DNA of 64,000 nt from Lysinibacillus xylanilyticus (lineage in GTDB: Bacteria > Bacillota > Bacilli > Bacillales_A > Planococcaceae). Under the pieces are notes generated by a model. That model searched no databases. It was not told the DNA's origin and worked only from the letters and a program-made list of their open reading frames with translations. Of this stretch, positions 9,518-18,506 are shown piece by piece (the stretch's first letter is position 1; every line of letters starts with the position of its first letter). The stretch spans positions 1 to 64,000 of the forward strand of contig NZ_MDDN01000007.1 of NCBI RefSeq assembly GCF_001708185.1, written 5' to 3'. The translations under genes and the position numbers were made by a program.

Positions 9518-10825
9518 ATGAAAATTTCTGAACCCTTACTACCTTTTTATGAGTTTATTGCAACAAATGTAACTGTTGGTATTCACGCCGTAGACCTTTC
9601 TGGCAAAACAATTATTTATAATACAAAGATGAAAGAAATTGAGGGATTTCATTTTGATGAATTAGCAGATCGTTCTGTTATTGAAATGTTTTCTTTCCGC
9701 CAGCATGAAAGTACTTTAATGCGTGTTTTACAAACTGGTCAAAAAGAAATTAATGTTAAACAAACCTATTGGAATAAAAATGGTCATGAAATTACAACGA
9801 TTAATGATACTTTCCCACTTTATACTGAAAATAAACTAATTGGAGCAATTGAATTTGCTCGTGACATTACATCACTCGAAAAGCTTGTTTATCAGCCTCT
9901 TCGTCGATATGGTGAACCATTAACATTCGATGTCATTACTTCTGTTTCCGAATCGATGCAACAGGTTATCGCAAATGCCAAAAAAGCAGCAGCTGTGAAA
10001 TTACCTGTTTTACTAATAGGTGAATCCGGTACAGGAAAAGATTTAATCGCAGAGAGTATTCACCATGCAGCATCTTCTGATCCTGAAGCATTTGTCACTC
10101 TAGTGAGTCGTCGGTCTGCACAATCTGTTTTAGATAAATTACAAGAGCTCTTACAGGATGACAAGGCATACACTTTTTTCTTTGAACGCATTGATTTTTT
10201 AAGCCTAGATATCCAAGAGCAATTATTAGAAGTATTGCAATCCCTTCCACAGTCAAAGTACATGCTCATTGGGAGTGTTGGTAGCGATCCAATTACATTA
10301 ATTGCGGAAAAGAAGCTTTCAAAATCACTGTATTATTTCTTTGCAACAATGGCCATTACCATCCCAAATTTAACAGATCGAAAAGAAGATATTCTTCCAT
10401 TCGTAGAGGATTATTTTAGCCGCCATCGAGAACGCTTTGCTTCAAATGTAGCGGAACTGGCACCTGATGTACGGGATTTATTCTTGCAATATGATTGGCC
10501 AGGGAATTTAAAGGAGCTTGAGCTATTACTAGATGAAATCGTGTCGTTTATGACGACTGAGTCAACAGTTACCTCAGATTTACTCCCGCTGCATTTCCGC
10601 TTCAAGGTACAACAGCAAGATGAATCCAATCGCGAGCCAGAATTCTTTATGTTCCATCAACAAAATGATGTAATGCCGCTCGATGCTTATTTACGTGAAG
10701 CCGAATCATATTATGTGCAAAATGTCTTAAATTTATATGAAGGCAATATTACAAAGGCTGCTAGCGCACTTGGCATGAGTCGCCAAAACTTACAATACCG
10801 AATTCGGAAAATAAAAAATCAGTAA
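9518..10825 (+). CDS. RocR-like PAS/degenerate-AAA/Fis-HTH regulator
   Basis: 435 residues: a PAS domain (about 10-120), an AAA+ module (about 145-350) and a Fis-type helix-turn-helix at the C-terminus (ITKAASALGMSRQNLQYRIR). By position it is the counterpart of RocR. Walker A is present (GESGTGKD). The loop that carries the sigma-54-contacting GAFTGA is missing, with roughly 40-45 residues deleted between AFVTLV and the Walker B strand. Walker B reads FFFERID instead of the usual FLDEI, and the arginine-finger strand reads SKSLYYFF. It therefore probably neither hydrolyses ATP normally nor contacts sigma-54. ATG start with TTTGAGGTGC upstream; divergent from rocA. Confidence 0.85.
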   Translation: MKISEPLLPFYEFIATNVTVGIHAVDLSGKTIIYNTKMKEIEGFHFDELADRSVIEMFSFRQHESTLMRVLQTGQKEINVKQTYWNKNGHEITTINDTFPLYTENKLIGAIEFARDITSLEKLVYQPLRRYGEPLTFDVITSVSESMQQVIANAKKAAAVKLPVLLIGESGTGKDLIAESIHHAASSDPEAFVTLVSRRSAQSVLDKLQELLQDDKAYTFFFERIDFLSLDIQEQLLEVLQSLPQSKYMLIGSVGSDPITLIAEKKLSKSLYYFFATMAITIPNLTDRKEDILPFVEDYFSRHRERFASNVAELAPDVRDLFLQYDWPGNLKELELLLDEIVSFMTTESTVTSDLLPLHFRFKVQQQDESNREPEFFMFHQQNDVMPLDAYLREAESYYVQNVLNLYEGNITKAASALGMSRQNLQYRIRKIKNQ

Positions 10826-10835
10826 TTTTGAATAT

Positions 10836-10880
10836 AAAAAAACGAGGATGCCTTCAATATGAAAGCATCCTCGTTTTTTT
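10836..10880 (+). terminator. bidirectional terminator
   Basis: AAAACGAGGATGC and GCATCCTCGTTTT form a 13-bp-plus stem flanked by A-rich and T-rich tracts. It ends the regulator gene and can act on the minus strand too. Confidence 0.92.
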
Positions 10881-10983
10881 ATCCCGCATTAACAGGCAGG
10901 AATTTTTGCTGTACCGAAAGTGAATTCCTCTCACCAACTATAGAAGTAGGAGACTTCCGCTGAAAGACGTAAAAAGATTCACT

Positions 10984-11361
10984 TTAGTGTCCTGACTGCT
11001 CGATCCAGTCCTGTAATTTATCTTTTAGGGAATTAAAACCATTCGCATCCGATTCATCTACACGGTCCTGCAATGATTTACGTGGTGGTGCATCTTTTTT
11101 ACGCAATGTTGCTGGGCGCTCTTGCAAAGCTCGAATCGATAAACTAATTTTTTCGGCCTCTTCATCGATTTCAAGTATCTTCACTTCTACCTCTTGCCCA
11201 ACTGATAAAAACTCACTAACATCCTTTACAAAGCCGTACGTTATTTCGGAAATATGCACAAGGCCTTGTGTATCTTCATCAAGCGCAACAAATGCACCGT
11301 ACGGCTGAATACCTGTAACTTTTCCGTTCAACACGTCTCCTAATTCATATTTTTTCACCAT
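10984..11361 (-). CDS. yugI: S1 RNA-binding domain protein, general stress protein 13-like
   Basis: 125 residues with one S1 domain at 5-75 (LGDVLNGKVTGIQPYGAFVAL, GLVHISEI, KILEIDEEAEKISLSIRAL), followed by a charged tail. It matches B. subtilis YugI (GSP13) in length and layout. It probably binds RNA or ribosomes; the precise role is unknown. ATG start with GAGGT about 6 nt upstream. Single gene. Close to patB/yugE, as in B. subtilis. Confidence 0.87.
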   Translation of the reverse strand: MVKKYELGDVLNGKVTGIQPYGAFVALDEDTQGLVHISEITYGFVKDVSEFLSVGQEVEVKILEIDEEAEKISLSIRALQERPATLRKKDAPPRKSLQDRVDESDANGFNSLKDKLQDWIEQSGH

Positions 11362-11450
11362 AACCTCTTGCCCACTTTCTTTTTGATTGCTACGTATATA
11401 TCACCTTAAATTATAACATACGTGTAAAAGTCGGGCAAAAAATCATCCTA

Positions 11451-13103
11451 TCAATCAATGACCCCCGCTATTCGATAATGACCATCATTATTTTTCGATA
11501 ATTTAATAAGGTATTGTCTTCCATATATATTTTGATACTCTCCAGAAACACGAACCGCAATCATTGGATAAATACCATCGTATTCCCCTAATTGGCTAAA
11601 GATATCTAAATTTTTAACTTTATCTAACATACTAGTATCAATTTTTGTATCAGGCATTAATATAGCTTTTTGTAAATTTTCATCTCCAATTGTTACTGCA
11701 TATAAATATAGAGAAACCATATTCAACGGGCGTAGTTGATTGATAAATGTTTCAGTGTCGCTTTTCTTACATTGTTCATATATTCTCTTTATTTGCTCTA
11801 TTTCTGATTCATCTACATATACGATATTAAAATCACTATCATTAATAAGTCCCGCTGTTTCTTCTCTAGTCTGCAATATGATTGTCCAAATATCGTAAGT
11901 CGATAACTGTGTTAAAGTATCCGAGCGATTGTCCTGTTGCAATTCATTTAAAATTGTTGCAGCAGTTTTTTTCATGACTTCTCCGTACTTTCCATTTGCT
12001 ACTTTTTGTAAAAAATCTACATAATCTTCATGAGGCTTGTCATCTTTTGCGAAAGCCGGATAACGTTTTGTTCCCTTTAACAACACTAACCATGTATTTT
12101 CAAAGCTTTGTCTTAAAACCTTATAAGTCGATGAGCCTGCGTTCACATCTGCAAGTAGTGAACGTTCCATTATTTTCAAGGATTTGGCAGTTTCTTCTCG
12201 TGTATATCTTAAATCATCTGCTAATAATAAATGTTCCTTTTGTAAATACTCAAAGTAACCAAAAATATCTGGATGTAATTGTTTCATAGAATCTTGCGCA
12301 AATTCACCATTAATAGGATTGGCTTTAAAATAATACGAACCTTTATCGTCCACTTTCAGTTCCATAAATTGATTATTCGCAGCTTCAATAATTACTTTTA
12401 AATCTGATGGATATTGATTAATATCTACTTTCTTCATTAAGAGCGGTTCATATTGTACAAGAAGGCTACTGTAAAAGTTCTCTAGTTCTAATACAGATTT
12501 TTCATATAAGCGGTATACCTCAAAAGATTCATCAAAAGTTAACTGTCTCCGTCCTATAGTTTCTAGCGCTCTTCTTGGTGTCATTAATTCATTAAGAACA
12601 TTTTCTTCAGCATATTTTAAATACTGGTCATCACTAGATTGTAAACTCAAATTGTTTTTTGTATAGTAGTCTAACATGGTGTCAGCATTTTTAATAAATT
12701 CAAATGAATTTAGCTCCTCAGCAGAAACTTTTAACTCTCTTCTTATTTGTTCTTTTTTACTGTTATATTTTTTGGTGATATTTTCAACCCACTTTTGATT
12801 TCCAGCTTTCTGTAGTTCTTCCTGAGAAACATCTTCTTCACTACTTGTGCTTTCTGGTTGATTAATCACATACGACGAAACTAGCACACCCACTAAAAGT
12901 ACACTTGCGATACTTGCTATCCAAACAGCTGGCTTTTGCCATTTTGAGGGAGGCTTTTGAGTGGTATTGGATTCTTCTGCTTGTTGCATTGTATTTTCCG
13001 CCTCAATTTGTGCGAAAATGGCTTCTGGATCTAGCTGTGATTCTATCCGATCGTAGGATTTTTTTAGAAGCTCCATTCGTTTTTCAAACTGTTTATCGTC
13101 CAT
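11451..13103 (-). CDS. membrane protein, putative anti-sigma partner of the ECF factor
   Basis: About 550 residues that I do not recognise as a named family. An N-terminal cytosolic segment of about 55 residues is rich in charge (QFEKRMELLKKSYDRIESQL). One membrane helix follows (WIASIASVLLVGVLVSSYVI), then a large helical, highly charged extracytoplasmic domain ending in HYRIAGVID. This layout, and the overlap with the end of the ECF sigma gene, point to a membrane anti-sigma factor with a sensor domain; that is inference. ATG 13103 is preferred over GTG 13112, since GAGGGGAG lies 8 nt upstream of the ATG. No zinc-type HxxxCxxC anti-sigma motif is seen. Confidence 0.75.
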   Translation of the reverse strand: MDDKQFEKRMELLKKSYDRIESQLDPEAIFAQIEAENTMQQAEESNTTQKPPSKWQKPAVWIASIASVLLVGVLVSSYVINQPESTSSEEDVSQEELQKAGNQKWVENITKKYNSKKEQIRRELKVSAEELNSFEFIKNADTMLDYYTKNNLSLQSSDDQYLKYAEENVLNELMTPRRALETIGRRQLTFDESFEVYRLYEKSVLELENFYSSLLVQYEPLLMKKVDINQYPSDLKVIIEAANNQFMELKVDDKGSYYFKANPINGEFAQDSMKQLHPDIFGYFEYLQKEHLLLADDLRYTREETAKSLKIMERSLLADVNAGSSTYKVLRQSFENTWLVLLKGTKRYPAFAKDDKPHEDYVDFLQKVANGKYGEVMKKTAATILNELQQDNRSDTLTQLSTYDIWTIILQTREETAGLINDSDFNIVYVDESEIEQIKRIYEQCKKSDTETFINQLRPLNMVSLYLYAVTIGDENLQKAILMPDTKIDTSMLDKVKNLDIFSQLGEYDGIYPMIAVRVSGEYQNIYGRQYLIKLSKNNDGHYRIAGVID

Positions 13104-13644
13104 TTTTAACACTCCCCTCTTGCATTAACTCTGCTTTGAGTTTTTCCTTGGCACGTAAAATACGAACTTTGACAGCTGATAACGAGATATTTAGTACCTC
13201 CGCTATCTCCTCATACTTTAATTCATGGAAGTAAAATAATATGAGCGGGTAACGATATTTTTCATCAAGTGCTTGAATGGCATTATGTAATAGCCTATCC
13301 TCCTCAAAATTAAGGACATGCTTTTCTGCTGAAGATGAAGGCATTTGTTGTTGAGCACTTAGCCTTTCTTCTTTCGCCTGCTCTCGTTGTTCTTTGCGAT
13401 AATAATCACGTGTGGCATTTAGTGTGATTTTATAGAGCCATGTTGTAAAACGATCTTGCTTAAATTGGTGTAAAAAACGGTAGAGCTTCACAAATACCTC
13501 CTGTGAAACGTCTGCTAGGTCATTACTATGTACGCCGCATTGAAAGGCAAATTTTTCAACTGTTCGTTGATGTATTCGGATAAGCTCTATATAAGCGTCT
13601 TTGTCTCCTCGCTGAGCTCGTTCGATTAATTCAGTTTCTGTCAC
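13093..13644 (-). CDS. ECF-type RNA polymerase sigma factor
   Basis: About 183 residues with sigma region 2 (DLADVSQEVFVKLYRFLHQF, FTTWLYKITLNATRDYYRK) and region 4 (ALDEKYRYPLILFYFHELKYEEIAEVLNISLSAVKVRILRAKEKLK). It is SigW/SigV-like in length; the stimulus is unknown. The frame opens at 13677, but AAAGGAGGG stands one base before ATG 13650. GTG 13644, 7 nt further on, is the best-spaced start. Its end overlaps the membrane partner by 11 nt, so the two are translationally coupled. A 21-bp repeat array lies immediately upstream. Confidence 0.9.
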   Translation of the reverse strand: MTETELIERAQRGDKDAYIELIRIHQRTVEKFAFQCGVHSNDLADVSQEVFVKLYRFLHQFKQDRFTTWLYKITLNATRDYYRKEQREQAKEERLSAQQQMPSSSAEKHVLNFEEDRLLHNAIQALDEKYRYPLILFYFHELKYEEIAEVLNISLSAVKVRILRAKEKLKAELMQEGSVKNGR

Positions 13645-13723
13645 TGCCATCCCTCCTTTGTGCATGAAACGAAACATTTCTCCTAATTGTTACATATTTT
13701 ACTTATTATTAAAAATCCATATA

Positions 13724-14014
13724 CTTTGCCGGTAAGATTTGCAAATTCACCAGTTGAACCATAAATTTCGCTGGTAAGATCCAAGACTCCGCCGCTGGAA
13801 CCTCGAATTCCACCGGTAAGACCCCCTAACTTCGCCGCTAACTCCCCTAACTTCGCCGCTAATTCCCCTAATTCCGCCGCTAACTCCTCTAACTTCGCCG
13901 CTAACTCCCCTAATTCCGCCGCTAACTCCTCTAACTCCGTTGCTAACTCCTCTAACTCCGCCGCTAACTCCCCTAACTCCGCCGCTAACTCCTCTAATTT
14001 CGCCGGTAGAACCA
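13724..14014. repeat. 21-bp tandem array A
   Basis: At least eight near-perfect 21-bp units of the type CTCCGCCGCTAACTCCYCTA (13830-14000), with decayed units of 21-22 bp on the left back to about 13724. Read on the minus strand it makes a 110-codon open frame (ELAAELGELAA repeats). The unit is a multiple of three, there is no ribosome site, and the peptide is pure low-complexity repeat, so I treat it as non-coding. It lies between the ECF gene and the divergent SNF transporter. Confidence 0.85.
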
Positions 14015-14130
14015 TATTAAGTTACTAGAACAACCTCTGCTGCATGTGCGAACTTAATTTACTGAAATTTGCTTGTGTTATGAAAATATTGCGGTAAAAT
14101 AAAGCTTTAGTATAAGGGGGATTTATTTTC

Positions 14131-15471
14131 GTGTCTTCAAGAGATCAATTTACAACTAAAATTGGGTTTATTTTAGCTGCCGCTGGAAGTGCTATTGGGT
14201 TAGGAGCTATATGGAAGTTTCCTTACATGGCGGGTACTAATGGCGGAAGTGTCTTTATTTTATTATTCATCTTATGTACATTTCTCATCGGCTTGCCGGT
14301 GTTAATTGCAGAATTTATGATTGGTCGTCGTGGGCAAAAAGATGCTGTCACGTCGTTCAAGGAACAAGCACCAGGAACTCCGTGGTACTTGATAGGATGG
14401 GGTGGCATGATTATTGCCGGTCTAATACTTTCATTCTATAGTGTTGTTGGTGGCTGGATTTTAAGTTATTTGGGCCGTGCCTTTACATTACAGCTGAATA
14501 ATCCTGGTTCAAATATTAATTATGCAGATTTGTTTAATGACATCATTTCAAACCCACTTGAAGCAGTACTTGTACAAGGGTTATTTATGTTATTAACTGT
14601 AACGATTGTATCAGCAGGTATTAAAGGTGGTATTGAAAAAGCTAGCACTTGGATGATGCCTCTTTTATTCATCTTCTTCATCGTGTTAGTTATTCGCTCC
14701 TTAACATTGGATGGCGCGATGGAAGGCGTCAAATTTATGTTCGTTCCGGATTGGTCATACTTAAACGCGGAAACATTTTTAAAGGCGCTTGGACAAGCAT
14801 TCTTCTCGTTAAGTGTCGGTATCGCCGTAATGATCACATATTCTTCCTATCTATCCAAAAGCGAAAAAATTGGAAACTCAGCCATCAATGTTGCATCCAT
14901 GAATATTATCATTTCGTTACTTGCAGGCCTAGTAATTTTCCCAGCAGTGTTCGCACTCGGCTATACACCTGATCAAGGTCCTGGCCTCGTATTTATTATT
15001 TTACCTGCTGTTTTTGAGCAATTACCTCTTGGTGGACTGTTCTTAACGATTTTCTTTGTTCTTCTACTATTTGCAACAGTAACTTCTTCGATTTCCATGT
15101 TAGAAATCGTCGTGGCAATCGCAATTGGAGATAAGCCTGAAAAGCGTAAAAAAATCGCTTGGATCGGTGGTATCATTATTTTCATCATTGGTATTCCAAG
15201 TGCCCTATCATTCGGCATCCTATCCGATGTAAAAATTTTAGACCGCTCTATTTTTGATTTTGTAGACTTTTTAACCAATAGTATTGGTATGCCAATTGGA
15301 GCCTTACTAATTTCCATCTTTGCAGGCTATTATTATACAAAAGACATTTCGCGTAAGGAGCTTGCCTCCTCAAATCTGATGTTCAATATTTGGTATTATT
15401 CAATTCGTTATGTTTCTCCGATTGCCATTTTAATTATTTTCATTCAAGGGATTTTACCGTTATTTAAATAA
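14131..15471 (+). CDS. neurotransmitter:sodium symporter (SNF) family transporter
   Basis: 446 residues with about 11-12 membrane segments. The diagnostic TM1 sequence is AAAGSAIGLGAIWKFPYMAG, with the unwound Na+/substrate-binding region; GGSVFILLFILC follows. Bacterial members usually move amino acids with Na+ (LeuT, MhsT, TnaT types); the substrate is not determined. GTG start; GGGGGA lies 10-15 nt upstream. A terminator follows the stop. Confidence 0.9.
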   Translation: MSSRDQFTTKIGFILAAAGSAIGLGAIWKFPYMAGTNGGSVFILLFILCTFLIGLPVLIAEFMIGRRGQKDAVTSFKEQAPGTPWYLIGWGGMIIAGLILSFYSVVGGWILSYLGRAFTLQLNNPGSNINYADLFNDIISNPLEAVLVQGLFMLLTVTIVSAGIKGGIEKASTWMMPLLFIFFIVLVIRSLTLDGAMEGVKFMFVPDWSYLNAETFLKALGQAFFSLSVGIAVMITYSSYLSKSEKIGNSAINVASMNIIISLLAGLVIFPAVFALGYTPDQGPGLVFIILPAVFEQLPLGGLFLTIFFVLLLFATVTSSISMLEIVVAIAIGDKPEKRKKIAWIGGIIIFIIGIPSALSFGILSDVKILDRSIFDFVDFLTNSIGMPIGALLISIFAGYYYTKDISRKELASSNLMFNIWYYSIRYVSPIAILIIFIQGILPLFK

Positions 15472-15480
15472 TTTGAATCT

Positions 15481-15524
15481 AAAAAACGAGGTTGTCACAA
15501 CATTGAATGACATCCTCGTTTTCT
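15481..15524 (+). terminator. terminator after the SNF gene
   Basis: AAAACGAGG-T-TGTCA pairs with TGACA-T-CCTCGTTTT across a 10-nt loop. A/T tracts on both sides make it usable on either strand. Confidence 0.85.
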
Positions 15525-15545
15525 ATAGAAAAGCAAAAAGCATAA

Positions 15546-15815
15546 TTAGATAATGCATTTTGCTTCAAATTTTATCGCAATAAGTTTGTATGAAATGGCT
15601 ACACAATTCTCAAATGGAATCCATTCTTCAAACGAATGCTCATATGTTTCTTGAATAACCTTTGCAAGAACGGATGGGTCATCAATGCCTTGCAATGCTG
15701 CTACAACATCTGCCGTTTCAGTATCATAATGGTCTGGACCTAAGTTAAATGGATCCCACTCCTCTAGCAGATGTACAGCTGCTCGATTCATTTTTATATT
15801 TTCCAAAATGCTCAC
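15546..15815 (-). CDS. yugE: DUF1871 family protein (YugE-like)
   Basis: 89-residue acidic protein. LLEEWDPFNLGPDHYDTETADVVAAL is typical of the DUF1871/YugE family of small Bacillales proteins with no known function. GTG start at 15815 with AAAGGA 6-11 nt upstream; ATG 15791 is an alternative without a good site. It is divergent from patB, the same pairing as in B. subtilis. Confidence 0.82.
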   Translation of the reverse strand: MSILENIKMNRAAVHLLEEWDPFNLGPDHYDTETADVVAALQGIDDPSVLAKVIQETYEHSFEEWIPFENCVAISYKLIAIKFEAKCII

Positions 15816-15878
15816 CTATTATCCTTTTATCATACTCGTATGATACCATAGTAAAAAAAAAAGAAAAGAGTGATTTGC

Positions 15879-17051
15879 TTGTCTATTTTCGATCAAACTA
15901 ATAAACGTCGTTGTACAAACTCTGTAAAATGGGACGCAATGGAAAACGTCTATGGATTAAAAGATGCATCAGACATACTGCCAATGTGGATTGCCGATAT
16001 GGACTTTTCCGCACCAGCAGCGGTGTCAAAGGCGCTACAAAAGCATGCTGAAAAGACTGTTTTCGGTTATAGTTTTGTAAGCGGGGAAGCCATACAGTCA
16101 ATTGTAGACTGGCAATTTATTCGACATGGTTGGCACATTGAAAACCAATCTATTCTATTCTGTAACGGTGTTGTCGCTGCTTTAGCAAATAGCATCACAG
16201 CGCTGACAAATCCTGGAGATAAAGTACTTATTTCCACACCAGTCTATCCGCCATTCTTTAACATAACGAAAAGTAATGCTCGTGAGGTAGTAAGCTGTCC
16301 TTTAGTCGAAAAAGACGGAACATTTGTCTATGACTTTGAAGCTTTTGAACAGGCACTTGCTCAAAATGTGAAAGCCTACATATTGTGTAATCCGCATAAT
16401 CCAGGGGGCTATGTATGGGATGAAGCAACTTTAAAGGAAATCGTGCGCCTTTGTGCAAAATATGATGTAGTCATTATTTCCGATGAAATTCATTCTGATT
16501 TGATGTTAGATGGCTCAAAACATACGCCACTAGCAAAAATTGCTGGGGATGAAATGGATCGTATTGTCACATGCATGGCACCAACTAAAACATTTAATTT
16601 AGCTGGTATTCAGGTTGCCTATATGATTGTTACGGATAAGAAAAAGCGTATGTTGTTAGAGGCAGTGAATATGGCTAGTGGGCAAGGCTCCTTAAATACC
16701 TTTGCTTCGGTTGCACTTCAGGCTGCTTATACAGAGGGGTCTCCATGGTTAGAAGAAATGCTTACTTATATTTCTAATAATATGGACTATGTCATTGCTG
16801 AATTAGAACAATTACCTGGTATTCATATTACAAAACCTCAGGGCACTTATTTGCTTTGGATTGATTATCGAGAATTAGGACTTGACGAAAAGGAAATCAT
16901 GAAACGCTTGCTAGAAGATGGCAAACTTGCATTAGAGCAAGGGACAAAATATGGCGAAGAAGGCCGCGGCTTCTTGCGTATGAATGTTGCTTGCTCATTT
17001 GACACAATTAAAGATGGTGTTCAACGCTTTAAGCAAGCACTACAGGCATAA
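15879..17051 (+). CDS. patB: cystathionine beta-lyase / PatB-type aminotransferase
   Basis: About 390-residue fold-type I PLP enzyme of the MalY/PatB group, acting as C-S lyase or aminotransferase on cystathionine-like substrates. LPMWIADMDFSAP near the start, ILCNPHNPGG, IISDEIHSDL and the PLP lysine in APTKTFNLAG are all present. The frame opens at GTG 15870. TTG 15879 (SIFDQTNKRR) is about 8 nt after AAGAG and gives the usual family length; the choice is uncertain. Its link to the sulfur genes at 28-37 kb is functional only, not an operon. Confidence 0.9.
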   Translation: MSIFDQTNKRRCTNSVKWDAMENVYGLKDASDILPMWIADMDFSAPAAVSKALQKHAEKTVFGYSFVSGEAIQSIVDWQFIRHGWHIENQSILFCNGVVAALANSITALTNPGDKVLISTPVYPPFFNITKSNAREVVSCPLVEKDGTFVYDFEAFEQALAQNVKAYILCNPHNPGGYVWDEATLKEIVRLCAKYDVVIISDEIHSDLMLDGSKHTPLAKIAGDEMDRIVTCMAPTKTFNLAGIQVAYMIVTDKKKRMLLEAVNMASGQGSLNTFASVALQAAYTEGSPWLEEMLTYISNNMDYVIAELEQLPGIHITKPQGTYLLWIDYRELGLDEKEIMKRLLEDGKLALEQGTKYGEEGRGFLRMNVACSFDTIKDGVQRFKQALQA

Positions 17052-17066
17052 CAATAAATTGTACAG

Positions 17067-17098
17067 GATATCTCGAGTTGTTCGGAGATATCCTTTTT
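17067..17098 (+). terminator. terminator after patB
   Basis: GGATATCTC pairs with GAGATATCC and is followed by TTTTT. Confidence 0.9.
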
Positions 17099-17220
17099 AT
17101 GTTTAGAAATAAAAGTTTGTTATCCCAAATAATGAAAAGGTAGTAATATCGACGTTTTCATAGAGATATTTATCGCTTGTACTCGTTTGCTTTACCACTT
17201 TTAAAACAGTTAGAAATCCT

Positions 17221-17255
17221 AAAAAAATTACCTCACAGTCATTTTTGACTGCGAG
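17221..17255 (-). terminator. terminator after the 17275-17487 gene
   Basis: On the minus strand CCTCGCAGTCA pairs with TGACTGTGAGG, then TAATTTTTTT follows. Confidence 0.88.
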
Positions 17256-17274
17256 GCATCTGGCTTTCTACACT

Positions 17275-17487
17275 TTAAATATTTTGCTGATTGTTTGTAT
17301 TTTTTCTCTCAGCTAGAATACGTGCTTCGATTTCCTTTGTTTTCATTTCTTGTTTTTTAGAAATTTTACGGAAAGCAATAAAGACAATAATACATAAAAT
17401 AAGCATTATTAAAAATTCAAAAGCTGCAGGAAGATAGCCTGATTTATCTTCTGGGATATAGAAAAATTGATACATTAAATGTTCCAT
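17275..17487 (-). CDS. small single-span membrane protein, unknown function
   Basis: 70 residues. A short N-terminal part is followed by one membrane helix (FEFLIMLILCIIVFIAFRKI) and then a basic/charged cytosolic tail rich in K and E (KKQEMKTKEIEARILAERK). No family recognised. ATG with AAGGACG 8 nt upstream. It follows ppiB by 22 bp and ends at a strong terminator, so it is probably the second gene of a ppiB operon. Confidence 0.7.
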   Translation of the reverse strand: MEHLMYQFFYIPEDKSGYLPAAFEFLIMLILCIIVFIAFRKISKKQEMKTKEIEARILAERKNTNNQQNI

Positions 17488-17509
17488 GTTTTACACGTCC
17501 TTACAATTA

Positions 17510-18097
17510 TTATTCAAAAACTGTAATTGACTCAATTTTCACATCTTCTAACGGTTTATCACGGAAGTCTTTTTCTACATCTGCGATTTTGTCTACAATG
17601 TCCATTCCTTCAACAACATGACCAAATACTGTATGTTTATGGTCTAACCAAGGTGTACCACCATTTTGAGCATAGGCTTCAATAATTTCTTCTGGGAAGC
17701 CCGCACCTTGTAATTGGCGAAGCATATCACTTGGAAGGTGCTTCATTTGAACGATAAAGAATTGTGAACCATTTGTGTTTGGACCTGCATTTGCCATTGA
17801 AAGAGCACCTCGAAGGTTAAATACATTATCAGAAAACTCATCTTCGAAAGAGTTACCCCAAATTGATTCGCCGCCCATACCTGTACCAGTTGGGTCACCA
17901 CCTTGAATCATAAAGTCTTGGATTACACGGTGGAAAATGATGTCGTTATAGTAACCTGATTTTGCATGACCTAAGAAGTTTTCAACAGTTTTTGGTGCAT
18001 GTTCTGGGAATAATTTAATCTTGATGGCACCTAACGTTGTTTTCATTTCTACAAGCACTTCGCCTGTTTGTACTTCTGTTGTTAATTGTGGAAACAT
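17510..18097 (-). CDS. ppiB: peptidyl-prolyl cis-trans isomerase, cyclophilin type
   Basis: 195 residues. The cyclophilin core shows [41 protein letters not shown] and [17 protein letters not shown]; catalytic R, F, Q and W/H positions appear intact. It is longer than the about 143-residue B. subtilis PpiB because of an N-terminal extension and an insertion near 130-150 ([21 protein letters not shown]). Cytosolic; no signal peptide. ATG with AAAGGAGAG 6 nt upstream. Confidence 0.93.
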   Translation of the reverse strand: MFPQLTTEVQTGEVLVEMKTTLGAIKIKLFPEHAPKTVENFLGHAKSGYYNDIIFHRVIQDFMIQGGDPTGTGMGGESIWGNSFEDEFSDNVFNLRGALSMANAGPNTNGSQFFIVQMKHLPSDMLRQLQGAGFPEEIIEAYAQNGGTPWLDHKHTVFGHVVEGMDIVDKIADVEKDFRDKPLEDVKIESITVFE

Positions 18098-18239
18098 TCA
18101 AGTCTCTCCTTTAAATGTAAAATTTCAGTTTTCATGTAAATGATAGTAGTATATCATTTCTGACCTCATTTTAGTCTACCATACTTCTTAATGGTTTTCT
18201 TCACCAAAGTATTGACGATTTATGCACTTTTAACTTTTT

Positions 18240-18359
18240 AGCTCATCACCATAACGTTGGGTTGATTTCCGTTCCGACTGGGCGCTTATCTGGAGTCGCC
18301 TAGCCTCCACTCCAATCAACACATAGTCAAATGCCATCTTCAATTTTCCATAATGAACC
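18240..18359. repeat. MITE-like repeat (family 1), about 120 bp copy
   Basis: The left end GCTCATCACCATAACG and the right end, read in reverse as GGTTCATTATGGAAAATTG, are degenerate terminal inverted repeats. Between them are GATTTCCGTTCCGACTGGGC and CCTCCACTCCAATCAAC, both shared with the copies at 27517 and 41865. It lies in the gap between divergent ppiB and the PBP gene. Confidence 0.75.
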
Positions 18360-18506
18360 AACTCTAAAAAAATAAAACATGTCAACAGTTCTTAATACAG
18401 CTATCTAAGAATTTCGATAAAGTGTAAATAGGTCCGAACGAGTATTTGGAAACTATCCAAATTATGTTATTCTGTAAAATGACCCATATTTAGAGTGGAG
18501 GCACAT

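Noticed and set aside
13683..14015. 110-codon minus-strand ORF of EELAA repeats
   Set aside because: It is a by-product of the 21-bp array: no ribosome site, repeat peptide only, and degenerate units that keep frame just because 21 is divisible by three.
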